Positions 6,707 to 15,093 of a stretch of DNA of 51,480 bases are shown here, in pieces. This DNA comes from CAZGUG01 sp964529035. Its GTDB lineage: Bacteria > Bacillota > Clostridia > Ch29. The stretch lies in assembly GCA_964529035.1 (NCBI GenBank), contig CAZGUG010000008.1, positions 1 through 51,480 of the forward strand, given 5' to 3'. The first letter of the stretch is position 1. Each line of letters starts with the position of its first letter. The notes under the pieces were generated by a model. That model had not been told where the DNA came from and ran no database searches. It saw only the letters and a list, made by a program, of their open reading frames with translations. Both the position numbers and the translations under genes were made by a program.

Positions 6707-8374
6707 ATGAACAATCCTGCCGACGGCAAAAAAACCCGTTATCTGTATCCCGTACTGACTTTTCTGGCATGCCTTTTATCGCTGATACTGCTGGAAAGCA
6801 CGGGAGCTTTCATGCATACCTCCATAGGGGAACCGCTGTTTTTGCCGGTCCATACCCTGCTGGAGTTTATAAGTATCCTGTTTTCTTTCGCCATCTTCAC
6901 AATAGTGTTTTATATATATAGACGCAGTTCACACCTCAGGTTTATGGTGCTGGCCAGCATTTTCTTTATAGGCGGCTTTATTGATATGCTGCATACTCTG
7001 TCCTATAAGGGAATGCCGGATTTTTTTGTGCCGGGTGGCGCATCAATACCAACCACCTACTGGATAACAGCACGCTTCATTATGGCAGCAGGTTTTTTAT
7101 GGGCGGCACTTATTAAGCCGGACAGGACAGCCCGGATATCCCGCTGGACTTCACTTGTCATATCCCTGTCGGTTTCGCTTATATTATTTTATATTGTGAC
7201 CTTTAATATTGACATGCTGCCAAAGGTATATATAGAAGGCCAGGGGCTTACACCATTAAAGGTCCAGATGGAGTACGCAATAATTACTATGCAGGCGGCG
7301 GCGGTAATACTATTTCTGCTCGAGTTCAAAAAAACCGGCAGCAGCGCCTCGGTTTTGTTCGCCACCGCACTTATAATAAGTATCTTCAGTGAACTATGCT
7401 TTACACTTTACATAAGCGTATTCGATATGTACAACCTGGCAGGGCATGTCTTCAAGATAATAGCCTATTCGGTTATGTTCAACATTCTGTTTGTGCAGAA
7501 CATAAGACTTCCCTACGAAAGGCTGGAAAAAGCCGATGCCATGCTTAAACGCCATGCCAGTACGCTGGAGCGGGAAGTGGAAAGGGCGAAATTGCAGGCC
7601 ATGGAAGCCAACAGGCAGTTGTACAAAGACATTGAACTTGCAAGGGAGATACAGCAGTCCATGCTGCCGGACAGAAAGCTTGTTTTCCGGGGGGCGGAGT
7701 TTTATTCCAGCCTTGTCCCTTGCGAAGACCTGAGCGGAGATTTTCTTAACGTTTATAAAATTGACGATGAAAACATCGGTTTTTACCTGGCGGACGTGTC
7801 GGGGCACGGAATATCCTCCGCCATAATTACAATCTTTAACGACAGGACCATTCTTGCCAATAAGCTTGACGCCTACAGAAAAGAAATCCTACTGTCCCCT
7901 TCAAGGACTCTTGCAGACCTATTCGCACAGTTTAACGGCTCAAGGTTCCCGGATGAAATGTATATGCTGATGTTTTACGGTGTTTATAACAGCCGGACCC
8001 GCCAGCTTAACTATTCCTCCGCCGGGCTTAACACCCGACCGGCGATGCTGTCCGGTTCAAAAGTGGTAATCCTTGAAAACCAAGACCCGTTTCCCATATG
8101 CAAAATGGGCGAGTACCTGCAGCCGGCATACACCGACAAAAAAATACAGCTGCAGCCGGGAGACCGGATTTTGCTGTATTCGGACGGACTTGTGGAGGCG
8201 GTTAACAGGCAGGGTAATGCCTTTTCCGAGCAAAGGCTTATGGAGATATTAACAAATAACCTGCCCATGCCCGCAGAGAACCTATATTACGAAATCTTTG
8301 ACAGGTTTTCATGTTTTGTGCTGGACAAAAAACTGGAGGACGATGTAAGCATACTGCTGGTAAATGTCCTTTAA
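6707..8374 (+). CDS. Membrane-sensor (MASE3-like) PP2C-type serine phosphatase
   Basis: 555 aa. Residues about 12-265 hold roughly eight membrane helices resembling the MASE3 sensor domain (for example GGFIDMLHTLSYKGMPDF). A coiled coil follows at about 272-312 (MLKRHASTLEREVERAKL). The rest is a SpoIIE/RsbU-type phosphatase domain, with LAREIQQSMLPD at its start and metal-binding acidic motifs DLSGDF, DVSGHG, YSDGLVE and DDVSILLV. Such enzymes dephosphorylate anti-anti-sigma factors and so switch on a sigma factor or a partner-switching module. No SpoIIAA- or RsbW-like partner is in the window. The ATG directly follows an inverted repeat. Confidence 0.88.
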   Translation: MNNPADGKKTRYLYPVLTFLACLLSLILLESTGAFMHTSIGEPLFLPVHTLLEFISILFSFAIFTIVFYIYRRSSHLRFMVLASIFFIGGFIDMLHTLSYKGMPDFFVPGGASIPTTYWITARFIMAAGFLWAALIKPDRTARISRWTSLVISLSVSLILFYIVTFNIDMLPKVYIEGQGLTPLKVQMEYAIITMQAAAVILFLLEFKKTGSSASVLFATALIISIFSELCFTLYISVFDMYNLAGHVFKIIAYSVMFNILFVQNIRLPYERLEKADAMLKRHASTLEREVERAKLQAMEANRQLYKDIELAREIQQSMLPDRKLVFRGAEFYSSLVPCEDLSGDFLNVYKIDDENIGFYLADVSGHGISSAIITIFNDRTILANKLDAYRKEILLSPSRTLADLFAQFNGSRFPDEMYMLMFYGVYNSRTRQLNYSSAGLNTRPAMLSGSKVVILENQDPFPICKMGEYLQPAYTDKKIQLQPGDRILLYSDGLVEAVNRQGNAFSEQRLMEILTNNLPMPAENLYYEIFDRFSCFVLDKKLEDDVSILLVNVL

Positions 8375-8392
8375 AGGCATACGCCCTTTGGC

Positions 8393-8989
8393 CTATTTGC
8401 CCAAAATTCGCTGCATTGCCCTCAGAACCAAAGCCATTACCTCTCCCCGGGTAGCCTTGTCGTCATACCTCTTTTCATAAACCGGTATCCCCATTTCATT
8501 CAGCTTTTTCCATATACCTTCTGCCCAGTGCGGTTTTTTTGCCTGCTCGTCGTATTCTCCAAATCCGTTTGTTTCGATAAGTTCAATAAGTTTGACAGCA
8601 TATTCGGGATCGGTGGCGTAGCCCGCCTGCTGTACCGCCAGGCATGCTTCTTTATAGTCTTTGGCCTGCCTTACCCTTTCATATCTCGGCAGTTCTCCCA
8701 ACAGCCTGCTGTGGTCTTCCACGCTTTCCGCAAAGCTGTCATAGGCTCTGAACATGGCTTTGACCCTGTGCGGCTTCCCGTTAATATACTCGGTAGTCCA
8801 TACTTCCGCTACTTTTCCGTTCCAGGACCCGGTTGCCTTTATTCCGAACAGGTTGTTTTCTATATGATACCTGCCCCAGCCGCTTTCCAGGGCTGCCTGC
8901 CCCAGCGTAAGGGAAGGCAGGATATTATATTTTCTGTATCCGTTCAATGCCCCCGGCAGAATTTCTCTGATAAACTGTTCCTTGTCCAT
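8393..8989 (-). CDS. Glucosaminidase (GH73-type) peptidoglycan hydrolase
   Basis: 198 aa. Residues about 1-145 match the endo-beta-N-acetylglucosaminidase domain of FlgJ/LytG-type enzymes: LTLGQAALESGWGRYHI carries the catalytic Glu, followed by NNLFGIKATGSW and a C-terminal YATDPEYAVKLI. The tail (HWAEGIWKKLNEMGIPVY, then ATRGEVMALVLRA) is like an SLH-type unit found at the end of phage-like endolysins. There is no signal peptide, so export would need a holin or another route. It may be a phage-derived cell-wall hydrolase (inference). It is convergent with the phosphatase, 18 bases apart. Confidence 0.85.
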   Translation of the reverse strand: MDKEQFIREILPGALNGYRKYNILPSLTLGQAALESGWGRYHIENNLFGIKATGSWNGKVAEVWTTEYINGKPHRVKAMFRAYDSFAESVEDHSRLLGELPRYERVRQAKDYKEACLAVQQAGYATDPEYAVKLIELIETNGFGEYDEQAKKPHWAEGIWKKLNEMGIPVYEKRYDDKATRGEVMALVLRAMQRILGK

Positions 8990-9025
8990 ACCGTCCGCTC
9001 AACCTTTCATCGTTTTTTAAAAATA

Positions 9026-9658
9026 CTAATACGCGATTTTGCTGCTTTTTTCATGATAAAACAGCTCTAGCCTTCCTATGTCCTTGGACTGCAGCGCAAC
9101 CCACTTATCGTTGAATTCCACATAATCCTTTAGTACTTCCGCTTTATAGTCATACAGCGTATAATTGCTTAAAAATATTACAAAACTGCCGTTACTCCCG
9201 GTTTCCACGTATTTTCTTATTTTGCCGGCATAAACCACCCTGTCGGCCGGTATATACACCATCAACCACAGACCGTATTCAAAATCCACAACACCGTTCC
9301 AGATACCGGATCTTAAGGTCTTATATATCCCAAGCCTCAACAGCACTTTTTCAAAAAGCTCGCCGGTTAAAAATTTGGACCACAAAATACCTGCCGTCAT
9401 TGATAATATAATAACTGTATTTCTGAACGCGGGTGAAGCCAATGCCTGGGTACCCGGAAATATAAGATTCCACAGGGTTTCTCCGGCTGAAACAATGATG
9501 AAGCTTACAACCAGGCTCTTTACCAGTATATACTGGTCATGCTCGGTCTTTTTTGACAGCTGAAAGTTGCTGATTCTCAGTATAATGTATCCCGGCACAA
9601 TATATATCATGATAAGCGGTATTGCTGCCACCATATCGCTTATACTATCCGGACTCAT
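9026..9658 (-). CDS. Membrane protein of DUF6338-like type
   Basis: 210 aa. About three membrane helices lie in the first half (IPLIMIYIVPGYIILRI at the N-terminus, then about 45-62 and 80-98). A soluble C-terminal domain of strands follows, with VYAGKIRKYVETGSNG and VALQSKDIGRLELFYHE. The layout resembles DUF6338 proteins, whose function is unknown. ATG 9658 overlaps the end of the preceding 52-aa gene by 14 bases in another frame, so translation is likely coupled. The glucosaminidase gene follows 36 bases downstream on the same strand. Confidence 0.7.
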   Translation of the reverse strand: MSPDSISDMVAAIPLIMIYIVPGYIILRISNFQLSKKTEHDQYILVKSLVVSFIIVSAGETLWNLIFPGTQALASPAFRNTVIILSMTAGILWSKFLTGELFEKVLLRLGIYKTLRSGIWNGVVDFEYGLWLMVYIPADRVVYAGKIRKYVETGSNGSFVIFLSNYTLYDYKAEVLKDYVEFNDKWVALQSKDIGRLELFYHEKSSKIAY

Positions 9659-9803
9659 ACTTGCTTACAGTGTGGTTGGGGGGTTTTTCCGACAATTCGT
9701 AGCAGGCCGACGGTACCTTTGCTTCCATCATCGCCCTTACCGACAGTTTGTTCTGCTGCTTGTCTTTTTGTTTGTTATCGGTTTTGGCTTGCTTTTTGTC
9801 CAT
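9645..9803 (-). CDS. Small Lys/Gln-rich protein, 52 aa
   Basis: ATG at 9803 preceded by AAAGGAGGAG. The product begins MDKKQAKTDNKQKDKQQNK, a very basic, disordered-looking head, then VRAMMEAKVPSACYELSE with a single Cys. It ends TAG 9645-9647, overlapping the next gene by 14 bases. The strong ribosome site and the overlap suggest a real small gene coupled to the DUF6338-like membrane protein. No family recognised. Confidence 0.6.
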   Translation of the reverse strand: MDKKQAKTDNKQKDKQQNKLSVRAMMEAKVPSACYELSEKPPNHTVSKYESG

Positions 9804-9888
9804 ACCCACTCCTCCTTTCTATTACCATAGTATTGATTCGCGGCATATTTTGTTAACTTGGCCCAAGCACCTTTTCTTTGTGTTTTAA

Positions 9889-9917
9889 TAAAAATAAGCT
9901 CCCGAAACCTCGGGAGC
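9889..9917 (-). terminator. Intrinsic terminator after tRNA-Sec
   Basis: On the minus strand, GCTCCCGAGG and the matching CGGGAGC form a strong stem directly followed by TTATTTTTATT, 15 bases after the tRNA CCA end. Confidence 0.85.
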
Positions 9918-9931
9918 CCTTGCAGCTTCTA

Positions 9932-10029
9932 TGGCGGGAGTATGTGGGAATCGAACCCACCCCGGACGCTACTAACGCCCAGCGACTGGTTTTGAAGACC
10001 AGGGGGCACACCAGCACCCATCTACCCCC
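9932..10029 (-). tRNA. selC: tRNA-Sec (anticodon TCA)
   Basis: 98 bases including an encoded CCA. The anticodon arm CTGGT-CTTCAAA-ACCAG carries TCA (complement of 9993-9995), which reads UGA. The D arm has a six-pair stem (GGGTGC/GTGCCC) with a four-base loop. There is a long variable arm, and the T arm reads GTGGG-TTCGATT-CCCAC. The acceptor stem is eight long, as in bacterial tRNA-Sec, with seven pairs and one G-A mismatch next to the T arm. SelA charges it with selenium and SelB delivers it; both genes lie just upstream. Confidence 0.95.
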
Positions 10030-10045
10030 GGATTCAACTTTTAGT

Positions 10046-10074
10046 ATTATAACATGGACTTATGCTTATTTCAA
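10046..10074 (-). promoter_or_regulatory. Sigma-A promoter of tRNA-Sec
   Basis: TTGAAA and TATAAT are separated by exactly 17 bases, about 17 bases before the tRNA 5' end. The tRNA therefore has its own transcription unit rather than depending on selAB read-through. Confidence 0.8.
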
Positions 10075-10155
10075 TCTTTCACTTAAATTCCTTAAACATC
10101 TCCTCAAATTGTTCCCTGCTGTCAGTAATATGATAAACGTGTTCATCGGTCAGCT

Positions 10156-12066
10156 TTACCTATATAAAATCCTTTCGTCCCCTACTCTTTTGGTAATTCT
10201 GTCCCTGTCCATTTCCTCCAAAAGGGCCATTGAATACTTCCGACTGGTATTCAGCAGGTCCCTGAAGGTTCCAAGACTTATACTGCCTTCCTTTTTTATG
10301 TGGGCTACGGCAGTCTCCACTGCCCTGTCGTAATACTCGATGAGAAATACGTCATCATTTCCTGTTTTCTTTACCTCCCGGGTCCCTGTCAGCATGTCCA
10401 ATACTTCGTTTATTTCGTCCTCCCGGTAGGGTGCATCGTTTATTATTTCACCCGGTCCCGGCGGTGAATAACCACCCCGTTCCAGCAGCTTCAACAGATA
10501 GTCCTTTATTTCTCTATGCCTGGGAGTAAGCACGATACTGAAATCAGGCAGTGATACTGACTGGGGTTTAATTCTGATGGATCCTTCATCTTCCATGGAC
10601 CTTATAATACCATCAATAAAGCTACCCTTACGCCTTCCGAAAAGCCTGTTTCTAAACTCTTCCACCGGCATACCGCTTTTAAGTGGATAGCGCAGGTGAT
10701 ACTGTTCCAGGATGGAGGCGGCCTGTGACAGCAATTTCATGTAGTATTCCTTATGAACATATACCCGCTCGCTGCCGCCGCGAAACTCTTTAACAGTACC
10801 GTTTCTTACCAGCTCTTCAATCATTGGCTTAATTTCTTCTTCGCTTTTTCCTGAAAGTTTCATTGTTTGGTTAATATCGGGAAAAACGCTGCTGTTTAAA
10901 CCAATAACCTTCTCCAATACCTGTAAAGGGCTTCCGGTTTCCTTTAAGTTTAGCTCTTCCAATACACCTTTATTATACCTCTTCCTTTTGGGCGGCTTGG
11001 GTTCCACCACCATTCCGCCACCTATGGTTTCCATCGGCGAGTAACTTCTGATTACAAACCGGTCTCCCCTCAAAGCCACTGCTTCTTCCTCCAGCCGCAG
11101 CTGTACAAAGCAGTCTTCACCGGGACCAAGCTCTTCCCTGTCGAGGAGCACAGCCCTGCATAGGATTTCCTTTGTGCCGATATGCAGCCTGGCCCTGTCC
11201 CTGTTGTTCATAATCCGGTCGGTATCCTTAACCAGCCGGAGCCGACAGTCTAGCATCATGGTGGGCTGCAGTACATTGGGGGGGGCTAACACGTCTCCCC
11301 TTTTTATCTGTTCCCTTTTTACCCCCGCAATATTGACCGCAAGCCTCTGTCCCGCATAGGCGGTCTGCACGTCCCTGTCATGGACCTGAAGGTTTCTGAT
11401 CCTGCCTTCTATACCGGCAGGGTATATACATACTTTCTGACCCTCTTCAATCTTTCCGGATATAAGTGTCCCGGTAACTATGGTTCCAAACCCGGTTATT
11501 GAAAAGGCCCTGTCTATGTTCAGCCTGTATATTGTTTGAGTATTCTTATTTTCAATTCCTGTGGTCATTTCCCCGATAGCATTTATCAGCGTATCAATCC
11601 CTGCCCCTGTAACCGAAGAAACCGGTATTACCGGAGCTTCTTCAAGAAAGGTGCCCCTAAGCCGCTCCTTCACTTCGTCGGCAACCATTTCCAGCCATTC
11701 CTTTTCCACCATATCCGTCTTTGTCAGTACCACAATTCCCTTTCTGATACCGATAAGGTCAAGTATATTCAAATGCTCGGCGGTCTGGGGCATTATACCC
11801 TCGTCGGCAGCCACCACCAAAAGCACAATATCCATGCCTCCCACCCCGGCCAGCATATTTTTTATAAACTTTTCATGACCGGGTACATCTATTATACCCG
11901 CCCTTCTTCCGTCCGGCAGGTCAAAATATGTAAATCCCAGTTCGATGGATATTCCCCTTTTCTGCTCTTCCCTCAGCCTGTCTGTATTTCTGCCGGTAAT
12001 GGCCTTTATCAGGGCTGTCTTTCCGTGGTCTATATGCCCCGCTGTACCTATGATTATATTGCCCAA
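10156..12066 (-). CDS. selB: Selenocysteine-specific elongation factor SelB
   Basis: 636 aa, normal for SelB. GTPase motifs are GHIDHGKT at 10-17, DVPGHEKF at about 60-67 and TKTD, followed by translation-factor beta-barrels (RAFSITGFGTIVTGTLISG) and C-terminal winged helices that bind the SECIS hairpin (ending ITKRVGDERILYR). SelB brings Sec-tRNA to UGA codons marked by a SECIS element. The start is TTG at 12066, immediately after the selA stop TAA, with GGGGGTGAA as ribosome site inside selA. A 26-codon open stretch without a usable start follows in another frame (10079-10159). Confidence 0.97.
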   Translation of the reverse strand: MGNIIIGTAGHIDHGKTALIKAITGRNTDRLREEQKRGISIELGFTYFDLPDGRRAGIIDVPGHEKFIKNMLAGVGGMDIVLLVVAADEGIMPQTAEHLNILDLIGIRKGIVVLTKTDMVEKEWLEMVADEVKERLRGTFLEEAPVIPVSSVTGAGIDTLINAIGEMTTGIENKNTQTIYRLNIDRAFSITGFGTIVTGTLISGKIEEGQKVCIYPAGIEGRIRNLQVHDRDVQTAYAGQRLAVNIAGVKREQIKRGDVLAPPNVLQPTMMLDCRLRLVKDTDRIMNNRDRARLHIGTKEILCRAVLLDREELGPGEDCFVQLRLEEEAVALRGDRFVIRSYSPMETIGGGMVVEPKPPKRKRYNKGVLEELNLKETGSPLQVLEKVIGLNSSVFPDINQTMKLSGKSEEEIKPMIEELVRNGTVKEFRGGSERVYVHKEYYMKLLSQAASILEQYHLRYPLKSGMPVEEFRNRLFGRRKGSFIDGIIRSMEDEGSIRIKPQSVSLPDFSIVLTPRHREIKDYLLKLLERGGYSPPGPGEIINDAPYREDEINEVLDMLTGTREVKKTGNDDVFLIEYYDRAVETAVAHIKKEGSISLGTFRDLLNTSRKYSMALLEEMDRDRITKRVGDERILYR

Positions 12067-13482
12067 TTACTCTTCACCCCCCGCCAGCACAAGGGTTACC
12101 ATATCCGCCAGTACCGGGAGCTGTTCATCAAATACCGTTCTAACATCTATCAAAAATTTGTCTTTAACTATTCTTCCAATTACCGGCGTATCCGCCGTTC
12201 TCAGCCTTTGTTCCATTTCGTTCACCGAAATTTTTTTCGGTACCATCGATACTGCACGGGTTTCTATTCTTTCAAGGGGCATCGCGCCTCCGCCCACCTG
12301 GGAGTATTCCCTGTCGATGCTTATGTCTGCATAGGATGTTAACCCCGATAAAAGCTGTGTAAGGCGCATGGCTTTCTGTTCAAGCCGGCTGATATTCACG
12401 GTAAGCATATTAAGCACCGGTATCCTTTCAACAACCCTTTCTCCTTCCCGGTATATTCTTAAGGTGCTTTCCAGTACCGACAGCGTCAGCCTGTCCACCC
12501 TTACGGCCCGTGCCAGGGGATGCTTTTCAATCTGCCCTATATATTTCCCTTTCCCCGCTATTATGCCCGCCTGGGATGCGCCCAGCAGCTTATCCCCGCT
12601 GAAGGTTACAATATCTATGCCTGAACGGATGCTGTTTTGTACGGTGGGTTCATGTCCTATTCCGTATTCTTCCAGGTTCACCAGGACACCGCTGCCCAAA
12701 TCCTCAACCACCGGTATGCCTGCCTCCCTGCCAAGGCCTGTGAGCTCTTCCCGAGACACCTGGCTGGCAAACCCGCATATTCTGTAGTTGCTTGTATGTA
12801 CCTTTAGCAGAAGACCCGTATTATCGTTTATCGCCCTTTTATAGTCTTCAATGTAGGTTTTGTTTGTCGTGCCCACTTCCACAAGCCTGGCACCGCCCTG
12901 CTCCATAACTTCCGGCACCCTGAAGGATCCCCCTATTTCAACCAGTTCTCCCCTGGATACGATCACCTCTTTGCCGGCAGCCATTGAACTTAACACCAGC
13001 AAAACCGCCGCCGCGTTATTATTAACCACAATACAGTCCTCTGCACCGATAACACCGCGCAAAAGCTCCCTGACTACATCGTGACGGGAACCGCGGACAC
13101 CATTCACAAGGTCGTATTCAAGGTTAATATACCTTCCTGACAGTCGTGCCAGTCTTTCCGCCGAACTATCGGATACAGGCGCCCTGCCCAGATTGGTATG
13201 TATTACCACCCCTGTACCGTTTATAACTTCCCTCAGGCTTTCCAGCCTTTCAGCTTCAAGCCTTTGCCCCAGGGCCCTGATAAGCCTTTCTTCCAGTAAA
13301 GAATCGACGGTATCCACATCAAACTCTCCATTCAGTATGCCCTGCCTGGTTTCTTCCAGCACTTCTCTTAGGGCTCCGGTAACTGTTTCCCGTGCATACT
13401 TTTCTATCATACCGCCCACTTCAGGCCTTCTCAGCATCTGGTCCACCGCGGGCAGCAGTTTCAGCATTTCTCTGGTATCCAT
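12067..13482 (-). CDS. selA: L-seryl-tRNA(Sec) selenium transferase SelA
   Basis: 471 aa. PLP-dependent enzyme that turns Ser-tRNA(Sec) into Sec-tRNA(Sec) using selenophosphate. Visible signatures are GTGVVIHTNLGRAPVS, the VEIGGSFRVPEVM region, and Lys298 in FSGDKLLGASQAG as the PLP lysine. The start is set at ATG 13482 because GGGAGGAG lies 9 bases upstream; the frame is open to 13566, but that part holds repeats and no better site. It abuts selB. selD, needed for selenophosphate, is not in the window. Confidence 0.97.
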   Translation of the reverse strand: MDTREMLKLLPAVDQMLRRPEVGGMIEKYARETVTGALREVLEETRQGILNGEFDVDTVDSLLEERLIRALGQRLEAERLESLREVINGTGVVIHTNLGRAPVSDSSAERLARLSGRYINLEYDLVNGVRGSRHDVVRELLRGVIGAEDCIVVNNNAAAVLLVLSSMAAGKEVIVSRGELVEIGGSFRVPEVMEQGGARLVEVGTTNKTYIEDYKRAINDNTGLLLKVHTSNYRICGFASQVSREELTGLGREAGIPVVEDLGSGVLVNLEEYGIGHEPTVQNSIRSGIDIVTFSGDKLLGASQAGIIAGKGKYIGQIEKHPLARAVRVDRLTLSVLESTLRIYREGERVVERIPVLNMLTVNISRLEQKAMRLTQLLSGLTSYADISIDREYSQVGGGAMPLERIETRAVSMVPKKISVNEMEQRLRTADTPVIGRIVKDKFLIDVRTVFDEQLPVLADMVTLVLAGGEE

Positions 13483-13499
13483 AGCACCATACTCCTCCC

Positions 13500-13554
13500 G
13501 GGTATATTGCTTGTCATGATAATTTCCCATATACCCTATTTTCCCATATACCCT
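13500..13554 (-). promoter_or_regulatory. selA leader: tandem repeats and complementary arm next to the RBS
   Basis: On the minus strand AGGGTATATGGGAAA occurs twice with a 17-base period (13540-13554 and 13523-13537). A complementary ATATACCC (13500-13507) lies directly against the selA ribosome site GGGAGGAG. Either GGGTATAT copy could pair with it, which would place a stem at the edge of the ribosome site. A regulatory role is inference. Confidence 0.5.
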
Positions 13555-13589
13555 GCAAATATTCAAGGTTAAAGGAATGCCCCCGATTT

Positions 13590-13618
13590 AAAAAGCCCCG
13601 GATTATCCGGGGCTTTTT
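13590..13618. terminator. Intrinsic terminator after the alanine symporter
   Basis: AAAAAGCCCCGGATTATCCG continues into GGGGCTTTTT, a near-perfect stem with A/T tails on both sides. It ends the symporter transcript and insulates selA. Confidence 0.9.
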
Positions 13619-13621
13619 ATA

Positions 13622-14971
13622 CTATAGGTTTTCCTTGTTGTTAAAGAAGTCTTTTGTAATCTTAATTATAACTCCACTCATGCCGAGCAGGCCTACAAGG
13701 TTGGGAATAGCCATAAGCCCGTTCAGGGTATCGGCAATATCCCATATAGCCGTCAGACCGCCGATAGCACCGATAACTATGAAGGGTATCCACAGAACCC
13801 TGTATATCATGTTTACCTTGCTTCCGAACATATACTCTGCGCAGCGCTCTCCGTAGTACGACCAGCTGAGAATGGTGGAGAATGCAAACAGAAGGATGCC
13901 TATTGCAACTATAATGCCGCCGGGTCCGGGAAGACCGTGGTTAAAAGCTGCCGTGGTCAAAGCCGCACCGGTTTCACCGGTCTGCCATACTCCGGTTACC
14001 ACGATGGACAGTGCAGTCAATGAACATATTACAATGGTATCGGCAAATACTTCGAATATTCCCCACAGACCCTGACGTGCAGGATTGTCTGTAGTTGCCG
14101 CTGCGTGGGCTATAGGTGCGCTACCAAGACCGGCTTCGTTGGAGAATACTCCTCGGGCAACCCCGAACCTTGCCGCCATCATAATGGTTGACCCTGCAAA
14201 TCCGCCAACTGCTGCGGTACCGCTAAAAGCGTGGCTGAAAATAAGGCCAAAGGCTGCAGGTATCTGGCCCGCACTTGTGATCAGAATAACAAGTGCACCG
14301 AGTATGTAAAATGCCGCCATAATCGGAACCAGTCTTTCAGTAACCGTAGCAATCCTCTTCAGTCCGCCTATTATTACCAATGCTGCTGCTGCTGCCAGAA
14401 CAACCCCCGAAAGCCAGGAAGGTATGTTAAAGCTGGCTTCCATGGCAGCGGCAACAGAGTTACCCTGAACCATGTTACCTATACCGAAGGCCGCCACGGC
14501 ACCGAAGAATGCAAATATCATTGCAAGCCATCTCATGCCAAGACCCTTTTCTATATAGTACATCGGGCCTCCTACAAAACGACCGTCCGGAGTCTTTTCC
14601 CTGTACTGGATGGCAAGAACAACCTCGCCGTATTTAGTAGCCATACCGAATATTGCAGACAGCCACATCCAGAATATAGCACCGGGTCCCCCTATTGCTA
14701 TGGCGGTGGCAACACCGGCTATATTACCGGTACCGATGGTTGCAGCCAGGGCTGTTGCCACAGCCTGGAAGGGTGTAATCTCCCCTTCACCGGTGGTTTT
14801 CTTGTCAAACATTTTTAGTAATGTACTCTTTAACACATAGCCTAACTTAGCAACTGGCATAAAATTAGTGCGCAGGGTAATATATACACCGGTGCCCACC
14901 AGAAGTACCAGCATATAGGGACCCCAAACAAGACTGTTAATAGTGCTGTTCAGTTCCATTAAAAACTCCAT
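13622..14971 (-). CDS. Alanine or glycine:cation symporter (AGCS family)
   Basis: 449 aa with about ten membrane helices. Family signatures include TALAATIGTGNIAGVATAIA, GGPGAIFWMWLSAIFGMATK, VGGPMYYIEKGLG and FSNEAGLGSAPIAHAAA. AGCS proteins import alanine or glycine with Na+ or H+. The start ATG has GGAGGGAAATC upstream. The gene is monocistronic: promoter and palindrome upstream, terminator downstream. Exact substrate not certain. Confidence 0.93.
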   Translation of the reverse strand: MEFLMELNSTINSLVWGPYMLVLLVGTGVYITLRTNFMPVAKLGYVLKSTLLKMFDKKTTGEGEITPFQAVATALAATIGTGNIAGVATAIAIGGPGAIFWMWLSAIFGMATKYGEVVLAIQYREKTPDGRFVGGPMYYIEKGLGMRWLAMIFAFFGAVAAFGIGNMVQGNSVAAAMEASFNIPSWLSGVVLAAAAALVIIGGLKRIATVTERLVPIMAAFYILGALVILITSAGQIPAAFGLIFSHAFSGTAAVGGFAGSTIMMAARFGVARGVFSNEAGLGSAPIAHAAATTDNPARQGLWGIFEVFADTIVICSLTALSIVVTGVWQTGETGAALTTAAFNHGLPGPGGIIVAIGILLFAFSTILSWSYYGERCAEYMFGSKVNMIYRVLWIPFIVIGAIGGLTAIWDIADTLNGLMAIPNLVGLLGMSGVIIKITKDFFNNKENL

Positions 14972-15000
14972 GATTTCCCTCCTAATTCTTATTTTTTGAT

Positions 15001-15025
15001 ATATAACTACATTTGGTAGTTATAT
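15001..15025. promoter_or_regulatory. Perfect 10-bp palindrome in the symporter leader (operator candidate)
   Basis: ATATAACTAC and GTAGTTATAT are separated by five bases, just downstream of the predicted -10 of the symporter promoter and about 30 bases before its start codon. The symmetry and place suit a repressor site; the regulator is unknown. Confidence 0.55.
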
Positions 15026-15030
15026 AACAT

Positions 15031-15060
15031 ATTGTATTTATATTCGCCATTCTTTGTAAA
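15031..15060 (-). promoter_or_regulatory. Candidate promoter of the alanine symporter
   Basis: Minus strand TTTACA, 18-base spacer, TACAAT. The predicted start point falls at the edge of the palindrome at 15001-15025. Confidence 0.5.
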
Positions 15061-15093
15061 ATTCCTTTTGCCAATTGCAATAAAATTTTATTT

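Noticed and set aside
9026..10029. Possible prophage or integrated element next to tRNA-Sec (endolysin-like gene beside a tRNA)
   Set aside because: No integrase, no direct repeat of the tRNA end and no other phage genes were seen.
11536..12342. 268-codon plus-strand frame across selB and selA
   Set aside because: It crosses two well-supported genes on the other strand, has no family resemblance and no ribosome site.
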